Shown here: piece by piece, positions 50,462-61,170 of the stretch | How the letters are laid out: each line of letters begins with the position of its first letter | Position numbering within the stretch: position 1 is the stretch's first letter | Assembly: GCA_033439795.1 (NCBI GenBank) | Contig: JAUTDP010000002.1 | Coordinates: 682,001 to 746,000, forward strand | Origin: Sordaria brevicollis | Lineage: Eukaryota; Ascomycota; Sordariomycetes; Sordariales; Sordariaceae | Length of the DNA: 64,000 bases | Reading direction: 5' to 3' | Notes under the pieces: model-generated | The model's input: the letters and a program-made list of their open reading frames with translations, nothing else | Told to the model about the DNA's origin: nothing | Database searches by the model: none | Made by a program: the position numbers and the translations under genes

Positions 50462-53179
50462 TTAGGGTGATGAAGAATATGGTGGAGGCTTCGTGGTTGT
50501 AGTGGGTAAGGCGGTCGTGGGAGGGGTGGGGGGTGTGGTTGGGGGGTTGGTAAGGTTGCGGCGGGAGGGTCGGGCCGGGCGGGAAGGTTCGGGAGCGGGG
50601 ACGGGGTCGGGGATGGGGTTGCCGGCGGTGGGGGGGATGGAAGGGACGGGCTCGGTGCCGGTAGTGGTCGCCGACTTGGTTATGCGAAGTCGAATGCGGG
50701 GTTTGGGGGTCTTGATCGGTCGGGACGAAACGGTGGCAGTGGCAGAGGAGCTGCTTTCGCCGGGTTTGTCGAACCTGATGACGCTTGTCATTGTGGCTAT
50801 GGAGGCTCTGATGGCTTGCTTTGAAGCTCTGGTTCTGTCGTCGTTTCCGTCGTCGCGGTCGGGGGTCTCTGAGGCCGCACTTGCCTGTCGGCTTTGGACT
50901 CTGGCCGAACGTCGGACAGGGGTAGATGCGGAAGCAGACGCGTTGGGCATGGAAGGTGCAGCTGCATTGTCGTTGCTGTCTCTCTCCTGCAAGACCATGG
51001 GTGCTTTTCCCTTGTCTTTCTTGTCGGTACCGTCCTTCGCTTTGCCCTTTCCGTTGTTGGACTGTGCAACGTCTCCTTCCTCGTCCTGTTCAATGCTCGG
51101 CATGATGTTCTCTTTGTCGGCTTGCTCCACTGCCTCGTCATTGCCAGCAGGAACAAGAGTAGCGTCACTATCGTACTCCCCTTCCTCCTCCTCGTCAACA
51201 ACAAAAACCTCAGTCCTCCTCCTCTTCGCCTCTTGGTCCTTCTCCTCCTTCTTCTTCTTCGGAGCCCACTCGTCAGTCCCCTTCATGCTGCACATTAAAC
51301 CTCCAAACTTCTGCATCTCCTGCCCCGTCAACCTCGTGGCAGGGTACATGTGGAACCTCTCCATAATCATGGCGCTGTTCGGATCAATCTTGTTGTGACA
51401 GTTCCTGTTTCCGATGATCTCGTTCATTGCGTTCTCTGCCTCTTCGGCAACCCGGGCGACGATGAACTCGGCCCTGGGATAGAGCAAGCCAATCACGGAG
51501 AGGTAGCGAGCCTCGACGACGACGGTACGGTTGGATGGCTCACAGGCGACTGGATAAGTGCGGGGATAAATGTCGTTATATGGTGTGACGCCATAACGCT
51601 GGAGACGGACCTGGACGGACATTGCGTTGCCGATTTTGAGATTGGGAGGGGGGTTGATGGTCAGAGAGAGGATAGCAGGGGTGAAAGTACCGGGGATACG
51701 AGGAGGGTAGGGGGAGATCATGAGCGGGGATGTGATGGCCGGTGCCACGGCGGGCTTGAACTGGATCTCATTGAAGGGCTCTGGGAGAGTCTTGGTGGAG
51801 GTTAAGACATGTCCCTGCTGTTGTTGCTGTTGCTGTTTCTGTTGCTCAATTATATGGCGGAGCCGGTCAGCTTCGGCCATGGCAACTGCCAGTTGGCGTT
51901 CGTTTTCTCTGATCATTTCAGCTGAGCTTGCCGCACGTTCGTCTTCTGAGATCACAGGTTGCACGTTGTCGGGCACAATACCAGTCGCCTGCGAGTTCAG
52001 GTGCTGACCATGCAGGGAGGACTCGCCGGTCTGCGGTCCAGAGTTGTTGATAGTACCATTGGCGTCATCGACATGATGGCCAGTGTCTATGCCTGCGGCT
52101 TCAGCTGCAAGCGCGTTTGCAACGAGCATGTCGAGACCCTCTGTTTGACTTGCTACAGCAGCCTGTGTAGTACCGGTGTACCTTGGTGTTGCATCGCCGG
52201 GCATGTTACTGTTGGAAGCTTGTACGCGTGGAGGACTCGAGCTGGGAAGTCCAACACGAGCCTCTCGGCCAGAGTCCCAGTCGCTCAAGTCCATACGCAT
52301 CTCTGTATTCTCTTGTCCCGAAGGCAGGGTCACGGCGGCTTCAGTCAAAGCTGGAGTAGCAGCCAAGGAGGTTAACGGGCTACTGTCGGGCTCACTTTGG
52401 AACTTGAACGGACTGTAGTTATCGACCTCGATCGGGCCTTGACCGATTCCGCGACTGAAGCTTCGCGGCTGGTTCTTAGTAGGCGAGGCTTGTTGAACGT
52501 TGGGTGCGACGGAAGCGTTCTGTCGACGACGAGGTGTTTTAGGCAACGAGGAGACTGACGCTTTGCCCCGCGTCTTGAGTGGACGGTTAACATGAGGCGA
52601 CGGGTTAGCCATCGGGGCCACCGCCGCTTGCCGGAAGAAGATGCGCCCATCTTGAGGCGGGGGAGACTGGGGGTAAGCCGAACCGATCTGCTGATAGGGT
52701 TGGGGAATCCATGGCTGCTGTTGATGGACACTCGCATCCCAAGTAGGAGGGTGGGTGGGAAGGTTGAGCGGAGTGCTGAAGGCGGAGAGAATTTGAGAGC
52801 TGGCTTGAGGGTCAAAGGAAGGGTTGGCAACCAACTGATGCTGGTATGTGCCTCCATCCTGATGATGAGAGGTTGAGGGTAGGTGGTGGCTAGGCTGGGA
52901 GTTATACTGTTGCCACTGAGACGGCTCATGTTCATAGACGCCGGCTTGTTCGACGCCGCTGCTCTCGATGCTTTGCGCAGGCAGCTGATGCGGCTGTTGA
53001 GATGGATATTGAGGTCGTTGGCGATGGGCGATTGTCTGATTAGCGGTGCTGTTGCTTTGTTCGCCTTCTCCGAGCAGCGCGGGGTCGATCAAGTCGTCGG
53101 GAATGGCCTCCGGGGTGGGATAGCCATTCCAGTCAACATGCTGGTCATTGGCGCCCGCCTGGTGAGGATAGTAATCCAT
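50462..53179 (-). CDS. Large unknown protein, disordered flanks around a conserved-looking centre
   Basis: An ORF of 905 codons from MDYYPHQAGANDQHVDW; an upstream in-frame ATG at 53302 would add 41 residues. The N-terminal half is Gln/Pro/Ser-rich and disordered with a short polyglutamine coiled coil (about residue 440). A central ordered block (about 455-610) includes ISPYPPRIPGTFTPAILSL, YPRTYPVACEPSNRTVVVEA and FIVARVAEEAENAMNEI. The C-terminal third is Lys/Glu- then Ala/Ser-rich, with RIRLRITK near the end, and finishes in a Pro/Thr-rich stretch that may belong to another frame (see the neighbouring ORF). Nuclear function is plausible from composition only. Confidence 0.65.
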   Translation of the reverse strand: MDYYPHQAGANDQHVDWNGYPTPEAIPDDLIDPALLGEGEQSNSTANQTIAHRQRPQYPSQQPHQLPAQSIESSGVEQAGVYEHEPSQWQQYNSQPSHHLPSTSHHQDGGTYQHQLVANPSFDPQASSQILSAFSTPLNLPTHPPTWDASVHQQQPWIPQPYQQIGSAYPQSPPPQDGRIFFRQAAVAPMANPSPHVNRPLKTRGKASVSSLPKTPRRRQNASVAPNVQQASPTKNQPRSFSRGIGQGPIEVDNYSPFKFQSEPDSSPLTSLAATPALTEAAVTLPSGQENTEMRMDLSDWDSGREARVGLPSSSPPRVQASNSNMPGDATPRYTGTTQAAVASQTEGLDMLVANALAAEAAGIDTGHHVDDANGTINNSGPQTGESSLHGQHLNSQATGIVPDNVQPVISEDERAASSAEMIRENERQLAVAMAEADRLRHIIEQQKQQQQQQQGHVLTSTKTLPEPFNEIQFKPAVAPAITSPLMISPYPPRIPGTFTPAILSLTINPPPNLKIGNAMSVQVRLQRYGVTPYNDIYPRTYPVACEPSNRTVVVEARYLSVIGLLYPRAEFIVARVAEEAENAMNEIIGNRNCHNKIDPNSAMIMERFHMYPATRLTGQEMQKFGGLMCSMKGTDEWAPKKKKEEKDQEAKRRRTEVFVVDEEEEGEYDSDATLVPAGNDEAVEQADKENIMPSIEQDEEGDVAQSNNGKGKAKDGTDKKDKGKAPMVLQERDSNDNAAAPSMPNASASASTPVRRSARVQSRQASAASETPDRDDGNDDRTRASKQAIRASIATMTSVIRFDKPGESSSSATATVSSRPIKTPKPRIRLRITKSATTTGTEPVPSIPPTAGNPIPDPVPAPEPSRPARPSRRNLTNPPTTPPTPPTTALPTTTTKPPPYSSSP

Positions 53180-54054
53180 GGCGGGCGAAGACTTGAAGAC
53201 TTGTTGAGTAGTTGGACACTTGATACTCTGCGCGTGTGAAGACGTGATGTCTTTGGAGTTGGATTTGGTCGAGATGCCAGCAAAGCGAAGATGCAATATC
53301 ACTTATTCGCTCCCAGTGGTTGGGATTTGGAGGTGAGAAAACAGTCACACGTCAGAGAGGACCACATGCCACAGGGATAAAAAGACTTAAGAGTCGCGTT
53401 TCAGACGCGTGTGCCAGCTGCCAAGTGAACGGTAGGGTTTAGATTTGAGGGCCCTATCTGATATGGCCAATGCGCTGCTCGTACTGGTCGTGACTCTACG
53501 TCACTTGTTGGATCCCCGGGGGCACCCACCCTGAGGGTCAAGTGAATTTGGCCAAGGGTGGATTTCGACTTTTGAGTGAGAAGTGAGGATTGGCCATGCT
53601 CGCTGGTGTCGAAAGGGATTGAGACGTCCTTGTCTCTGACTGCTTCCTCTGGCGGAAGGGGTCTAAAGCCCTTTCAAGACCAGCCAGGTAGACATCAAGA
53701 CATAGGGTGGACGAACTCAGAAAGATTTACTCACCTTTGCGCACCACATTCCATATGAAATCTCGTAATTGCATATTTTGCACGCTCTTATTGCCTACAA
53801 TTACAAGACGTTGCCTGCCCTACCTTGGTAGAAGCATGTTAATAACGGACTCGCACTCCCTCCGGGGTGAACAAAACGTTCGGATATTGAAGAGTGAGAC
53901 CTATCGTCACGGCTTCTTATCCTACACTTCCACGGCAATTAGCAAAGCCATGCCAATCTCAAAAAGAAATAGTTCCTGTGCGCTTGACCTCTCTTGGAGA
54001 GATTGCATACGTCTATGATGATGAAACAGATACAAAAAAATTGCAAAAAGAAGA
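53180..54054. other. Intergenic between large gene and tRNA
   Basis: No gene recognised. A-runs at 54033-54050 act as the T-rich terminator of the minus-strand tRNA. Confidence 0.45.
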
Positions 54055-54127
54055 TGCTCGAACCAGGTTTCGAACCTGGGACCTTTCGCGTGTGAGGCGA
54101 ACGTGATAACCACTACACTATTCGAGC
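54055..54127 (-). tRNA. tRNA-Val(CAC)
   Basis: The minus strand reads GCTCGAATAGTGTAGTGG at the 5' end, with an anticodon arm TTCGC-CTCACAC-GCGAA (anticodon CAC), a GGTTCGAAACC B box and a 3' half TTCGAGC pairing with the 5' acceptor strand, plus discriminator A. There is no intron. T-runs follow on the transcribed strand (54033-54050). Valine identity follows from the anticodon. Confidence 0.93.
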
Positions 54128-54398
54128 GTCGGTTGTTCTTATCTACATAAGCAGAAGCGTATGCTTATAAGCATAGCCCCACTCTGTCGCGTTGTCATGG
54201 TGCACATCGACAACCTTTGGAGGACACTCGGCGTTTTCCACACATTCCAGCACGGGTACCCTCTTATTACTACTAGATCTCGGTACCGGCGAGGTTTAAG
54301 TTTTGTTTAAGGTTAACTATCTTCCCTATTGTCACTGTTTTCGTTGTCATATTTCATGTTTCCACCCCACCATGTCTTTGCGCCTGCATCGCATTTCT

Positions 54399-54665
54399 TT
54401 ACTGCTTCCTGTACTTCAAACCACCGTCGACAAAGTTGATACCCCACAAGCTGTATCTAGCCTTGGGCTTGGGCTGTTTTGTATCTTCGAGCCTTTGCTT
54501 GTAGGACTCTGTCTGAGGAGCATCGGCGTACCGCCAACTTGATGACATTGAACCTTCCGAGAAGGCGGTTGTCCTATGGGCCTGGATTGATCTTGAAGTG
54601 TGTTTGCAAGAAGATAGCGGGCTAGGGCTAGTAGTGGCGGAGGTGCTGCTGGTTGGGTCTGACAT
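54399..54665 (-). CDS. Small protein, Ser/Thr-rich N-terminus and ordered basic C-terminus
   Basis: An 88-residue intronless ORF: MSDPTSSTSATTSPSPLSS, then a mixed, basic, Tyr/Gln/Lys-rich segment ending LWGINFVDGGLKYRKQ. Less repetitive than the other small genes and without a clear TATA box, so membership of the group is weaker. The upstream in-frame ATG at 54725 is possible. Function unknown. Confidence 0.5.
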   Translation of the reverse strand: MSDPTSSTSATTSPSPLSSCKHTSRSIQAHRTTAFSEGSMSSSWRYADAPQTESYKQRLEDTKQPKPKARYSLWGINFVDGGLKYRKQ

Positions 54666-55133
54666 CTTCGCCTTTGTGATCCAGTGATTAGGCAAATGCA
54701 AGATCTTGTCGTACTTGCGAGTCAATCTTGTGGAGTTGAAGAGCGCTTTCTTGCCTACTTATGCCACTAGAAGGTGCGTCGAAAGAAGTGTTACAGACAG
54801 ACTGTTTGCGAGATTATTCTCGTGTTAGATGGACAATCACTCGAAGTTGGAAGCAGTTCATGGCGTGTTTGTTTCAACCTCCAATGCAAGAACGTCAATG
54901 GGCAGGTTGGAAGGTCTAGACTTTGTGAAGATCAATCAATTTCATCTGCTTCATTCGCTACTACCTTCTTTCACTCAAAGTTCATCATAGTTCTCCTATC
55001 CTCTTCCTGCTCCATGCTTGATTCTAACTCTTCCTGACTCCTTCCCCGGTACTCTCTTTGAGTGGCGTTCAATCTCTAGGCCACAACCTGCTTTCATATC
55101 TACACCTCCACCTGTACAGTTAACTGCTTGTCT
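54666..55133. other. Intergenic
   Basis: Nothing recognised. Confidence 0.4.
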
Positions 55134-55343
55134 TCACTTCTTCATATGCTCATCCCTCAACCGCTTGAAGTAGTCGTAGTTAAGCGCAGAGCTAGGGGTG
55201 GTGGAGTTGCCGGAAGATGATGTCTCCGTGGTGTTGGAGCTGGAGCCCGAGGCGGCAGTAGAGGTAGTGGTAGAGGTAGGAGTAGACGGGCTGCTACTAC
55301 CGGAAGAGGTAATGGAAGAGTCGAAAGTGTTGTTTGAGGACAT
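55134..55343 (-). CDS. Small Ser/Thr-rich protein (MSSNNTFDSS)
   Basis: A 69-residue intronless ORF with Ser/Thr/Gly-rich body and an ordered, charged tail (ALNYDYFKRLRDEHMKK). The tail resembles that of the neighbouring gene at 55737-55976 (Y-x-x-x-F/I-x-RLR-x-E), suggesting a tandem duplication. A TATAAA box at 55456-55461 (minus strand) is about 115 bp upstream. Confidence 0.65.
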   Translation of the reverse strand: MSSNNTFDSSITSSGSSSPSTPTSTTTSTAASGSSSNTTETSSSGNSTTPSSALNYDYFKRLRDEHMKK

Positions 55344-55455
55344 CTTGTATGCTTATTGTGTGGACTGGGTTCAATGTTGATTCAAGAGGAGTGGTGTAAG
55401 TCAAGGCTGTCTGTGATTGCCGGCTCTAGCCTCAAATGGAAGGGAAGATGTGGTA

Positions 55456-55461
55456 TTTATA
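55456..55461 (-). promoter_or_regulatory. TATA box of the 55134-55343 gene
   Basis: GGTATAAATACC on the minus strand, about 115 bp before the ATG. Confidence 0.55.
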
Positions 55462-55736
55462 CCGTTGGAAATGTTTGATAGCTTAATGGCTTGGACATGA
55501 ACAGCGGGACACGCAATGGAACATCAACACATCTAGACTCAACAAAGCACGTTGTATTCCATCTGTTCAGTTTCATGTTATGCTACCGCTTTAGCTTCCA
55601 GTTCCTTACCCCTGGCTTTGCCAAGCCTCCAATCCTGTCCACTCTGGTTGTTCATGACCTGCTGGCCTGGCTAGCATGATTCCCTTTTGTTCAGTGTTTA
55701 CGCCCTAGCCATAGTTATGCCTACAGCCCATGGCGT

Positions 55737-55976
55737 CTAATTGTCCTTCTTTGGTACACCGAACCAGTATTGAGCCTGGCCCTCGTACCTGAGCCGCTCA
55801 ATGTAGGAGAAGCCATACTTGTTGTCAGCAGTTGAGGTCGAAGAAGAGGTGGTTGTGGTGGAAGAGGTGGAACTAGGGGTAGATGTGGAGGTGGCGGTGG
55901 AGGTGGACGTAGATGTTGACGGTGTACTGGTACCAGTGGATGTACTGGATGAGTCTGAAGTGTTGGTCGAGGACAT
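55737..55976 (-). CDS. Small Ser/Thr-rich protein with RLR-x-E tail
   Basis: A 79-residue intronless ORF: MSSTNTSDSSSTSTG, about 50 residues of almost only Ser and Thr, then an ordered end NKYGFSYIERLRYEGQ and FGVPKKDN. The tail aligns with that of the 55134-55343 gene. The start resembles the 3336-3548 gene (MSSTNT), which lies at the other end of the window. A TATAA box at 56090-56094 (minus strand) is about 116 bp upstream; the longer ORF to 56228 crosses it and is rejected. Confidence 0.65.
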   Translation of the reverse strand: MSSTNTSDSSSTSTGTSTPSTSTSTSTATSTSTPSSTSSTTTTSSSTSTADNKYGFSYIERLRYEGQAQYWFGVPKKDN

Positions 55977-56089
55977 TGTGTTCGCGGGTGTGTGAAGTGG
56001 GCTGTGATTGTTGTTCAGGTTGCAATGATGTGTGCGTGTGTGGCGGATGATGAGCTCAGAAGACAAAGGTGGAGGTGGATTTGTGTTCC

Positions 56090-56094
56090 TTATA
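56090..56094 (-). promoter_or_regulatory. TATA box of the 55737-55976 gene
   Basis: GTTATAAGG on the minus strand about 116 bp before the ATG. Confidence 0.5.
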
Positions 56095-56455
56095 ACGTAA
56101 GGACTTGGAGTCCTTGTGAATAGCTGGGCCAGTCGATGATATTCGTGCCATGGATGCTTCATAGGGTGTTGCATAGCCCTGCTAAGGCGATGAAGTTGGC
56201 ATGTTACTTCATCTATAGCTCGGTTCAACTTATTCTCGCACGTCGAGGGACCAGCTAGCAGGTTCCTCGGCCGTCACTACGAGTCTAGACCCAAGCATAT
56301 GGTACCTCTAGTCCTCTACCAGACTATGCGGTACTCACGCACATTTGTTTGATCATGAACTAGAACCACAAACCCCACGTCAGGGCAAGATAGCTTGCAA
56401 ACTGAAGCAAACTCGAGAAAATGTGAAACGACTTCGTTTGTCAGACTTGACCTGG

Positions 56456-56461
56456 TATAAA
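56456..56461 (+). promoter_or_regulatory. TATA box of the 56602-56838 gene
   Basis: GGTATAAAGG about 143 bp before the ATG at 56602. Confidence 0.55.
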
Positions 56462-56601
56462 GGTCCAAGCGCGCAGTCTGGTCATGATCCAGGGTCGCTA
56501 ACCAACGAACAACTGAGAGAACCAACAACAAAGACCAACCAAAAAGCCAACACACAAAGACTTCTTTACCTTCTCAAGCTTGGCAAAGCACACCATTCAA
56601 G

Positions 56602-56838
56602 ATGTACTCCCCATTTACATCCACCAAGACGACCGACACCGGTAAATCCACTTCCGCGTCCACCGCCGGACAAACGGAAGTTACTCAGCCCTCTTCTTCC
56701 GCCACGTCTACTTCCGAGAACAGCACCGGCAACAACCATTTGTACATGGCGAAGGGCAAGACTTGGAACTCTGGAACTGACTCTGCGTCTCAAGCTGAGT
56801 CAAGCTCAGAGTCTAAGAGGAAGTGCACCATTTTGTAG
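56602..56838 (+). CDS. Small Ser/Thr-rich protein ending in a CaaX-type box (CTIL)
   Basis: A 78-residue intronless ORF: MYSPFTSTKTTDTGKSTSAS, a Ser/Thr-rich middle with an ordered patch (NNHLYMAKGKTWNSG), then SKRKCTIL at the C-terminus. The last four residues match a CaaX prenylation box (Cys, two aliphatic-type positions, Leu) and the preceding Lys/Arg cluster is what prenylated membrane proteins often carry. If modified, this member would be membrane-anchored, unlike its relatives. The start is set by the TATA box and the TTCAAGATG context. Confidence 0.65.
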   Translation: MYSPFTSTKTTDTGKSTSASTAGQTEVTQPSSSATSTSENSTGNNHLYMAKGKTWNSGTDSASQAESSSESKRKCTIL

Positions 56839-57151
56839 GTTCATTGCCAAGTGGCTCATGGGGAGGTGACAAGGAAGAGGAGGAATAGCGGGTAGAAGCG
56901 TTAGGTAGAGGAATAGAACTTACGTGCGATGTATTAAACACAGAAGACCATAGATCCTGCAACACCATTGGAACTTATTTTAAGTGATGCATGAAATGCA
57001 TGCATCGGGTGTATCATGCGAAGGGAGCGTCCGTGATTCGCGAGGGATAAGCATTCAGAAACAGGTATAACAACCAGGAATCTGTGACCGTTGAGCAGAT
57101 CCATTCCAGACATCATTTAGGAAAGGCTCGAGCATCAACAACAAAAGCAAC
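56839..57151. other. Intergenic
   Basis: Holds a TATA box at 57066-57070; otherwise nothing recognised. Confidence 0.4.
57066..57070 (+). promoter_or_regulatory. TATA box of the 57152-57385 gene
   Basis: GGTATAAC 82-86 bp before the ATG. Confidence 0.5.
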
Positions 57152-57385
57152 ATGTCGTCCAGCGACTCGAACACCAGCACCAGCGGCAGCTATCTTTCCC
57201 CTCCAAGTTCCTCCTCGACAACGACTTCGTACGAGAGGACGTCTTCCACCGGTATCATCAGCGGCACTGGCACCAATAAAAGCAGCTCGAGCACCGCGGG
57301 CAACGGTAGCTCGAGTACTTCATACACAACCGCCGAGAGGGTAGTCGTGCCGAGCTCGATAAGTTCGGGTGCCAAAAGAAAGTAG
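57152..57385 (+). CDS. Small Ser/Thr-rich protein (MSSSDSNTS)
   Basis: A 77-residue intronless ORF, Ser/Thr/Gly-rich throughout, with a short hydrophobic-basic end (AERVVVPSSISSGAKRK). The start CAACATGTC is in good context. It is the last recognisable gene before the RIP-like region. Function unknown. Confidence 0.65.
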   Translation: MSSSDSNTSTSGSYLSPPSSSSTTTSYERTSSTGIISGTGTNKSSSSTAGNGSSSTSYTTAERVVVPSSISSGAKRK

Positions 57386-58030
57386 GTGTTGGTAGCGAGC
57401 TGTTCAACTGAGTACGAGGCCAGGCTTCGGCCAAGCGAGAATTGGTGCTGATGTTTCTCTACTTGTGTAGAAGTGATATCGAAACATGGAGTCGGAGTGT
57501 CCGGTGAGTATCATGCAAGCAAAGAGATGTGCAGAATCCGAGGGCTAGGGTAGGGACTAGGGAAGAAGCGGAACGGTGTCTTGGGAAGATGTTTGGAAAC
57601 GAATGAGGAAAAAACCGGTTCCCAAAGCAAATGAAGTCAGGCAAATGATTCCAACAGTTTCATTCTCAAGTCCATAATTCGGCGAAAAGATCTTGAAAAT
57701 TCGAAGTGTCCTCATCGTCAAAGGAGCAACGTCGTTGTAAAGTGGAATGGACGTCGTCGCTCTCTCCACTTGCCATGCGCTCGGCAGGAACAGCCGATAG
57801 CGCCGCAGCAATCACAATCCACAGCGCACTGGAACCCCACTGAGTCCCTGAATTACAGCGGGTCTTGCGGCCAACTCCACCAAATAACAGCGTAGAATAC
57901 TCGTCGGTTAGGTGTTGGTGCTATGGGTGGGTCCAGCCAACCTCCTCTCTTAGTCCCCTTCGAGAGTCAGGAGTTTTACCTATAACGCGCAAGCTCTATA
58001 ACGCTCCAGAACGCTTACAACACAACAACT
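57386..58030. other. Intergenic up to the AT-rich boundary
   Basis: Nothing recognised. Base composition shifts sharply to AT-rich around 58030-58080. Confidence 0.45.
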
Positions 58031-60813
58031 CCACCAAAACACACTCAAAAAATATAATAAAATATATAGGTTACTCGTAATAATTAGCTCTATTTAGTAA
58101 TACTATTTTTTTATTAAAAAAAAGGTCGTAATATATTATTATAATATTAAGAAGCTATAGGTAGCCCGTATACGCTATTATTTATACGATAATTTCTAAT
58201 TTAAATTCAAATTCCCTACCCTTATCTACGTTAATACTTTTAAAATTATTAAAATTATTTAATATAATAATAATAACCCGTATACAATTAATAGGCACTT
58301 CTAATTTCTTACCTACTATTATTATAATTATTATAATAACTTCTTCCTTTTTAAAATCTATAATAGCCTTCTCCTTCCCCTTTTTAAAAAGGGGGGGTTT
58401 AATCTTTTTACGTAGAGGAGGGCAAAGTATTAATACGGTTAATTTTATAAATAAAAGCCCTATTAAAGAAAGTCCTATTTCTATTACCCTTTTAACGATT
58501 AAATAAAGGTATTTTAATAAGGTTAATAATATTAGGAATTCTTCTATATTTTTATTACCCAGGATAATTTCTATTAAAAAAGAATTCCCCCTTTTAATTT
58601 TCTTAACCCTTTTTTTACTATAGGTTTTAAAAAGTATATAATCCTTATATATTAAAAGTAGAATAATTTTCCTTATTTCTTCGAAATATTAATCCTTTTT
58701 ATTTTTAAAGTTAATTGAGAATACTTTTATATTTTACTTTAATTATATTATTTTCTATACTTTTATTTTAAGGATATAAAAATCGAAGTCCTATCTTTAT
58801 AAATTAATAAAGTAAATACGACGAACTTTATTACCCTTATTTTTAATTTTATTTTATCCTTTTTTTATATATAGTGCGTATTCGTATTTTAGGTTATTCT
58901 TTATAATAAATATAAAACTATTTTCGTTAAAAATAGGAATTTTATTAATAACGGGACTTTTTTTTTTTTTACTTTAGGGTTTACATAGTAATTATTATTT
59001 AAGATTAAAATTATTTTTAAAAGCGACCTTTTCAATAAAGGCTATATTTATTCGCTAAATCTTTTTTAAACCTTCTTTTATATCGAATAACGCTTTAATA
59101 ATTACTTTAGTATTTAAAACCTCTTTTATATACGCTCTATCCCTTATAATAATATAACGCTACGGGTTTTATTTCTATATTTCTACTTTAATATAGCGAA
59201 ATTATAATTCTTATTAATCGAATATTATTTATTAACTATTAATAAAGACCTTTAACGCTACTTTAGCGTTATTAATATTCCTTTTTAATAGGGAGCTAGC
59301 GATATTAAAACGCTTTTAAATAATTAGCGACTTAAAGGTACGTAGAGCCTTCTATAATATAATAATTTCGAATCTTTTAAAGAATAGGGGTTCTTTTCTT
59401 ACTTTAATAAATATACGCAACTAGCTAAGAAGGAAATTTATAATAATAATCTATATATTAATTATATTTATATTATTAAATAAATAATAGTAATATATTT
59501 AATTTAAATAATTTGTAAAGTCACAGGTACGAGAGGGTAAGAGTAGGTCGTATAAGGTAGGTCTATTCTAGGAGAAAGATTTTAGCCTAATTAAATACAA
59601 GTTTCTAGCTAGGAGTTATCCTCTTTTATACTTATACGTTTCCCTATAGGTCCGGAACGGTCGGCGCCCGGACTCCGAAATCCTTTCCTCTATATTATAT
59701 TTTACTATCCTTATTTTATCCGCTATTTTATTTATCGTCCTAGGCTATTATATTTTAATTATACGGGTCCCCCTAGGCCTTTTTAATAATACCCTTATAA
59801 TTATCCCCCTCTTTAAAAATTATAATCCTTTATAATTTTAGTATTAATTATTATAATCCGTAGGAAATTTTATTTCTTATTTTAAAAAACCCTATTTTCT
59901 ATTCGTATATTACGTTACGCTTCGGTTCTATTATACCGTTTAATTATCCGTTCTTATTTTATATATTAACGTTATTCCCCCCTTTAATTAATTTAATCTT
60001 TAAATTATACTACTATACAGTAATTACCGCAATATTTATAGGGGTAATACTTCTATATTAAATAATTTTATTAAAAAATTTAAAAACCGACCGGCGATAT
60101 TTATATCGACGTATTAGATAAAATAATAGTCCCCGCTTATTTTAATTATTTATATTATACCGGTATTTCTACGCTTACCGGCCGTAGTATTATAGTAGTT
60201 AATTAGTTCCGCGGTTAATATTCGCCCCTTAAAATTATTACCAGGTTCTTAGAAATTAATTCCGAAACGGTTTAATTTTTACGTATTATACGTTTTATTT
60301 ACCGTCCCGGTATTTTTTTCCCTTTATATCCTTTTTCCGAATAGAAAGCGTTTTGCCCTAAATAATTAAAGATTTCGAAGGAGTTTTAAAATAGGATAAA
60401 AATTTTATTCCGAATTAGGATTAGAATTTTATCCAGAATTGGTTTTAGGGCTTAGCCCGAATTATTTTTCCTCTTTTTAAAATTAATTTTCTATAATCCT
60501 TAGGATATAAAGAAGGATTTATTAATTTTAACCGGTTAATTAGGTTAATAAAAACCCCAATATATATTAATTATTTCCGGAAGTTGGAAATATTCCGGGT
60601 TATATTATTAATTAACGATTATTTATTCTACGTAATTAATAATTTATTATATTTCCTTCGTTTAAAGAATTTTATTAATATTTATATTTATTAATTAGGC
60701 TATAAATTTTTTTATAGTTTAGGCCGCTATAATTATTTTAAATTAAATAACCCTTAACGTTACTTACGAATAAATATTAAAAAGGAATTTACCGATTGGC
60801 TCTAAATTTTCCC

Positions 60814-61170
60814 AATTTAATTATTTTATCCTTATTAGACGGAAAATCCTTAATTTAATAAAAAATATTAGAATAACTCTTTTCTTAATATATTAAATTT
60901 TCTATAATTTTAATAAAGAATTTGCTAATTAATTTAAATTCTTTTAATTTAATTATTTTATCCTTATTAGATAGAAAATCCTTAATTTAATAGGAAGTAT
61001 TAGAACGATTCTTTTCTCAATATATTAGATTCTTTATAATCTTAATAAAGAATTTGCTAGCTAATTTAGGTTTTTCTAATTTAATTATTTCGTCCTTATT
61101 GGACGGAGAATTTTTAATTTAATAAAAAGTACCGGAGCGGTTCTCCCTTTAATATATTAAATTCTTTATA
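60814..61170. repeat. Three 132-bp tandem repeat units within RIP-like DNA
   Basis: AATTTAATTATTTTATCC begins units at 60814 and 60946, and a variant AATTTAATTATTTCGTCC begins one at 61078, spacing 132 bp (44 codons). Each unit also contains ATAAAGAATTTGCTA or a remnant of it. The third is the least AT-rich and may be less mutated. Confidence 0.85.

Noticed and set aside
3927..56289. TCTAGA palindromes upstream of several microprotein genes (e.g. 3927, 5931, 6642, 7321, 55532, 56284)
   Set aside because: The hexamer also occurs at other places such as 1621, 8816, 11352 and 37073, and the total is near the chance expectation for a window of this size.
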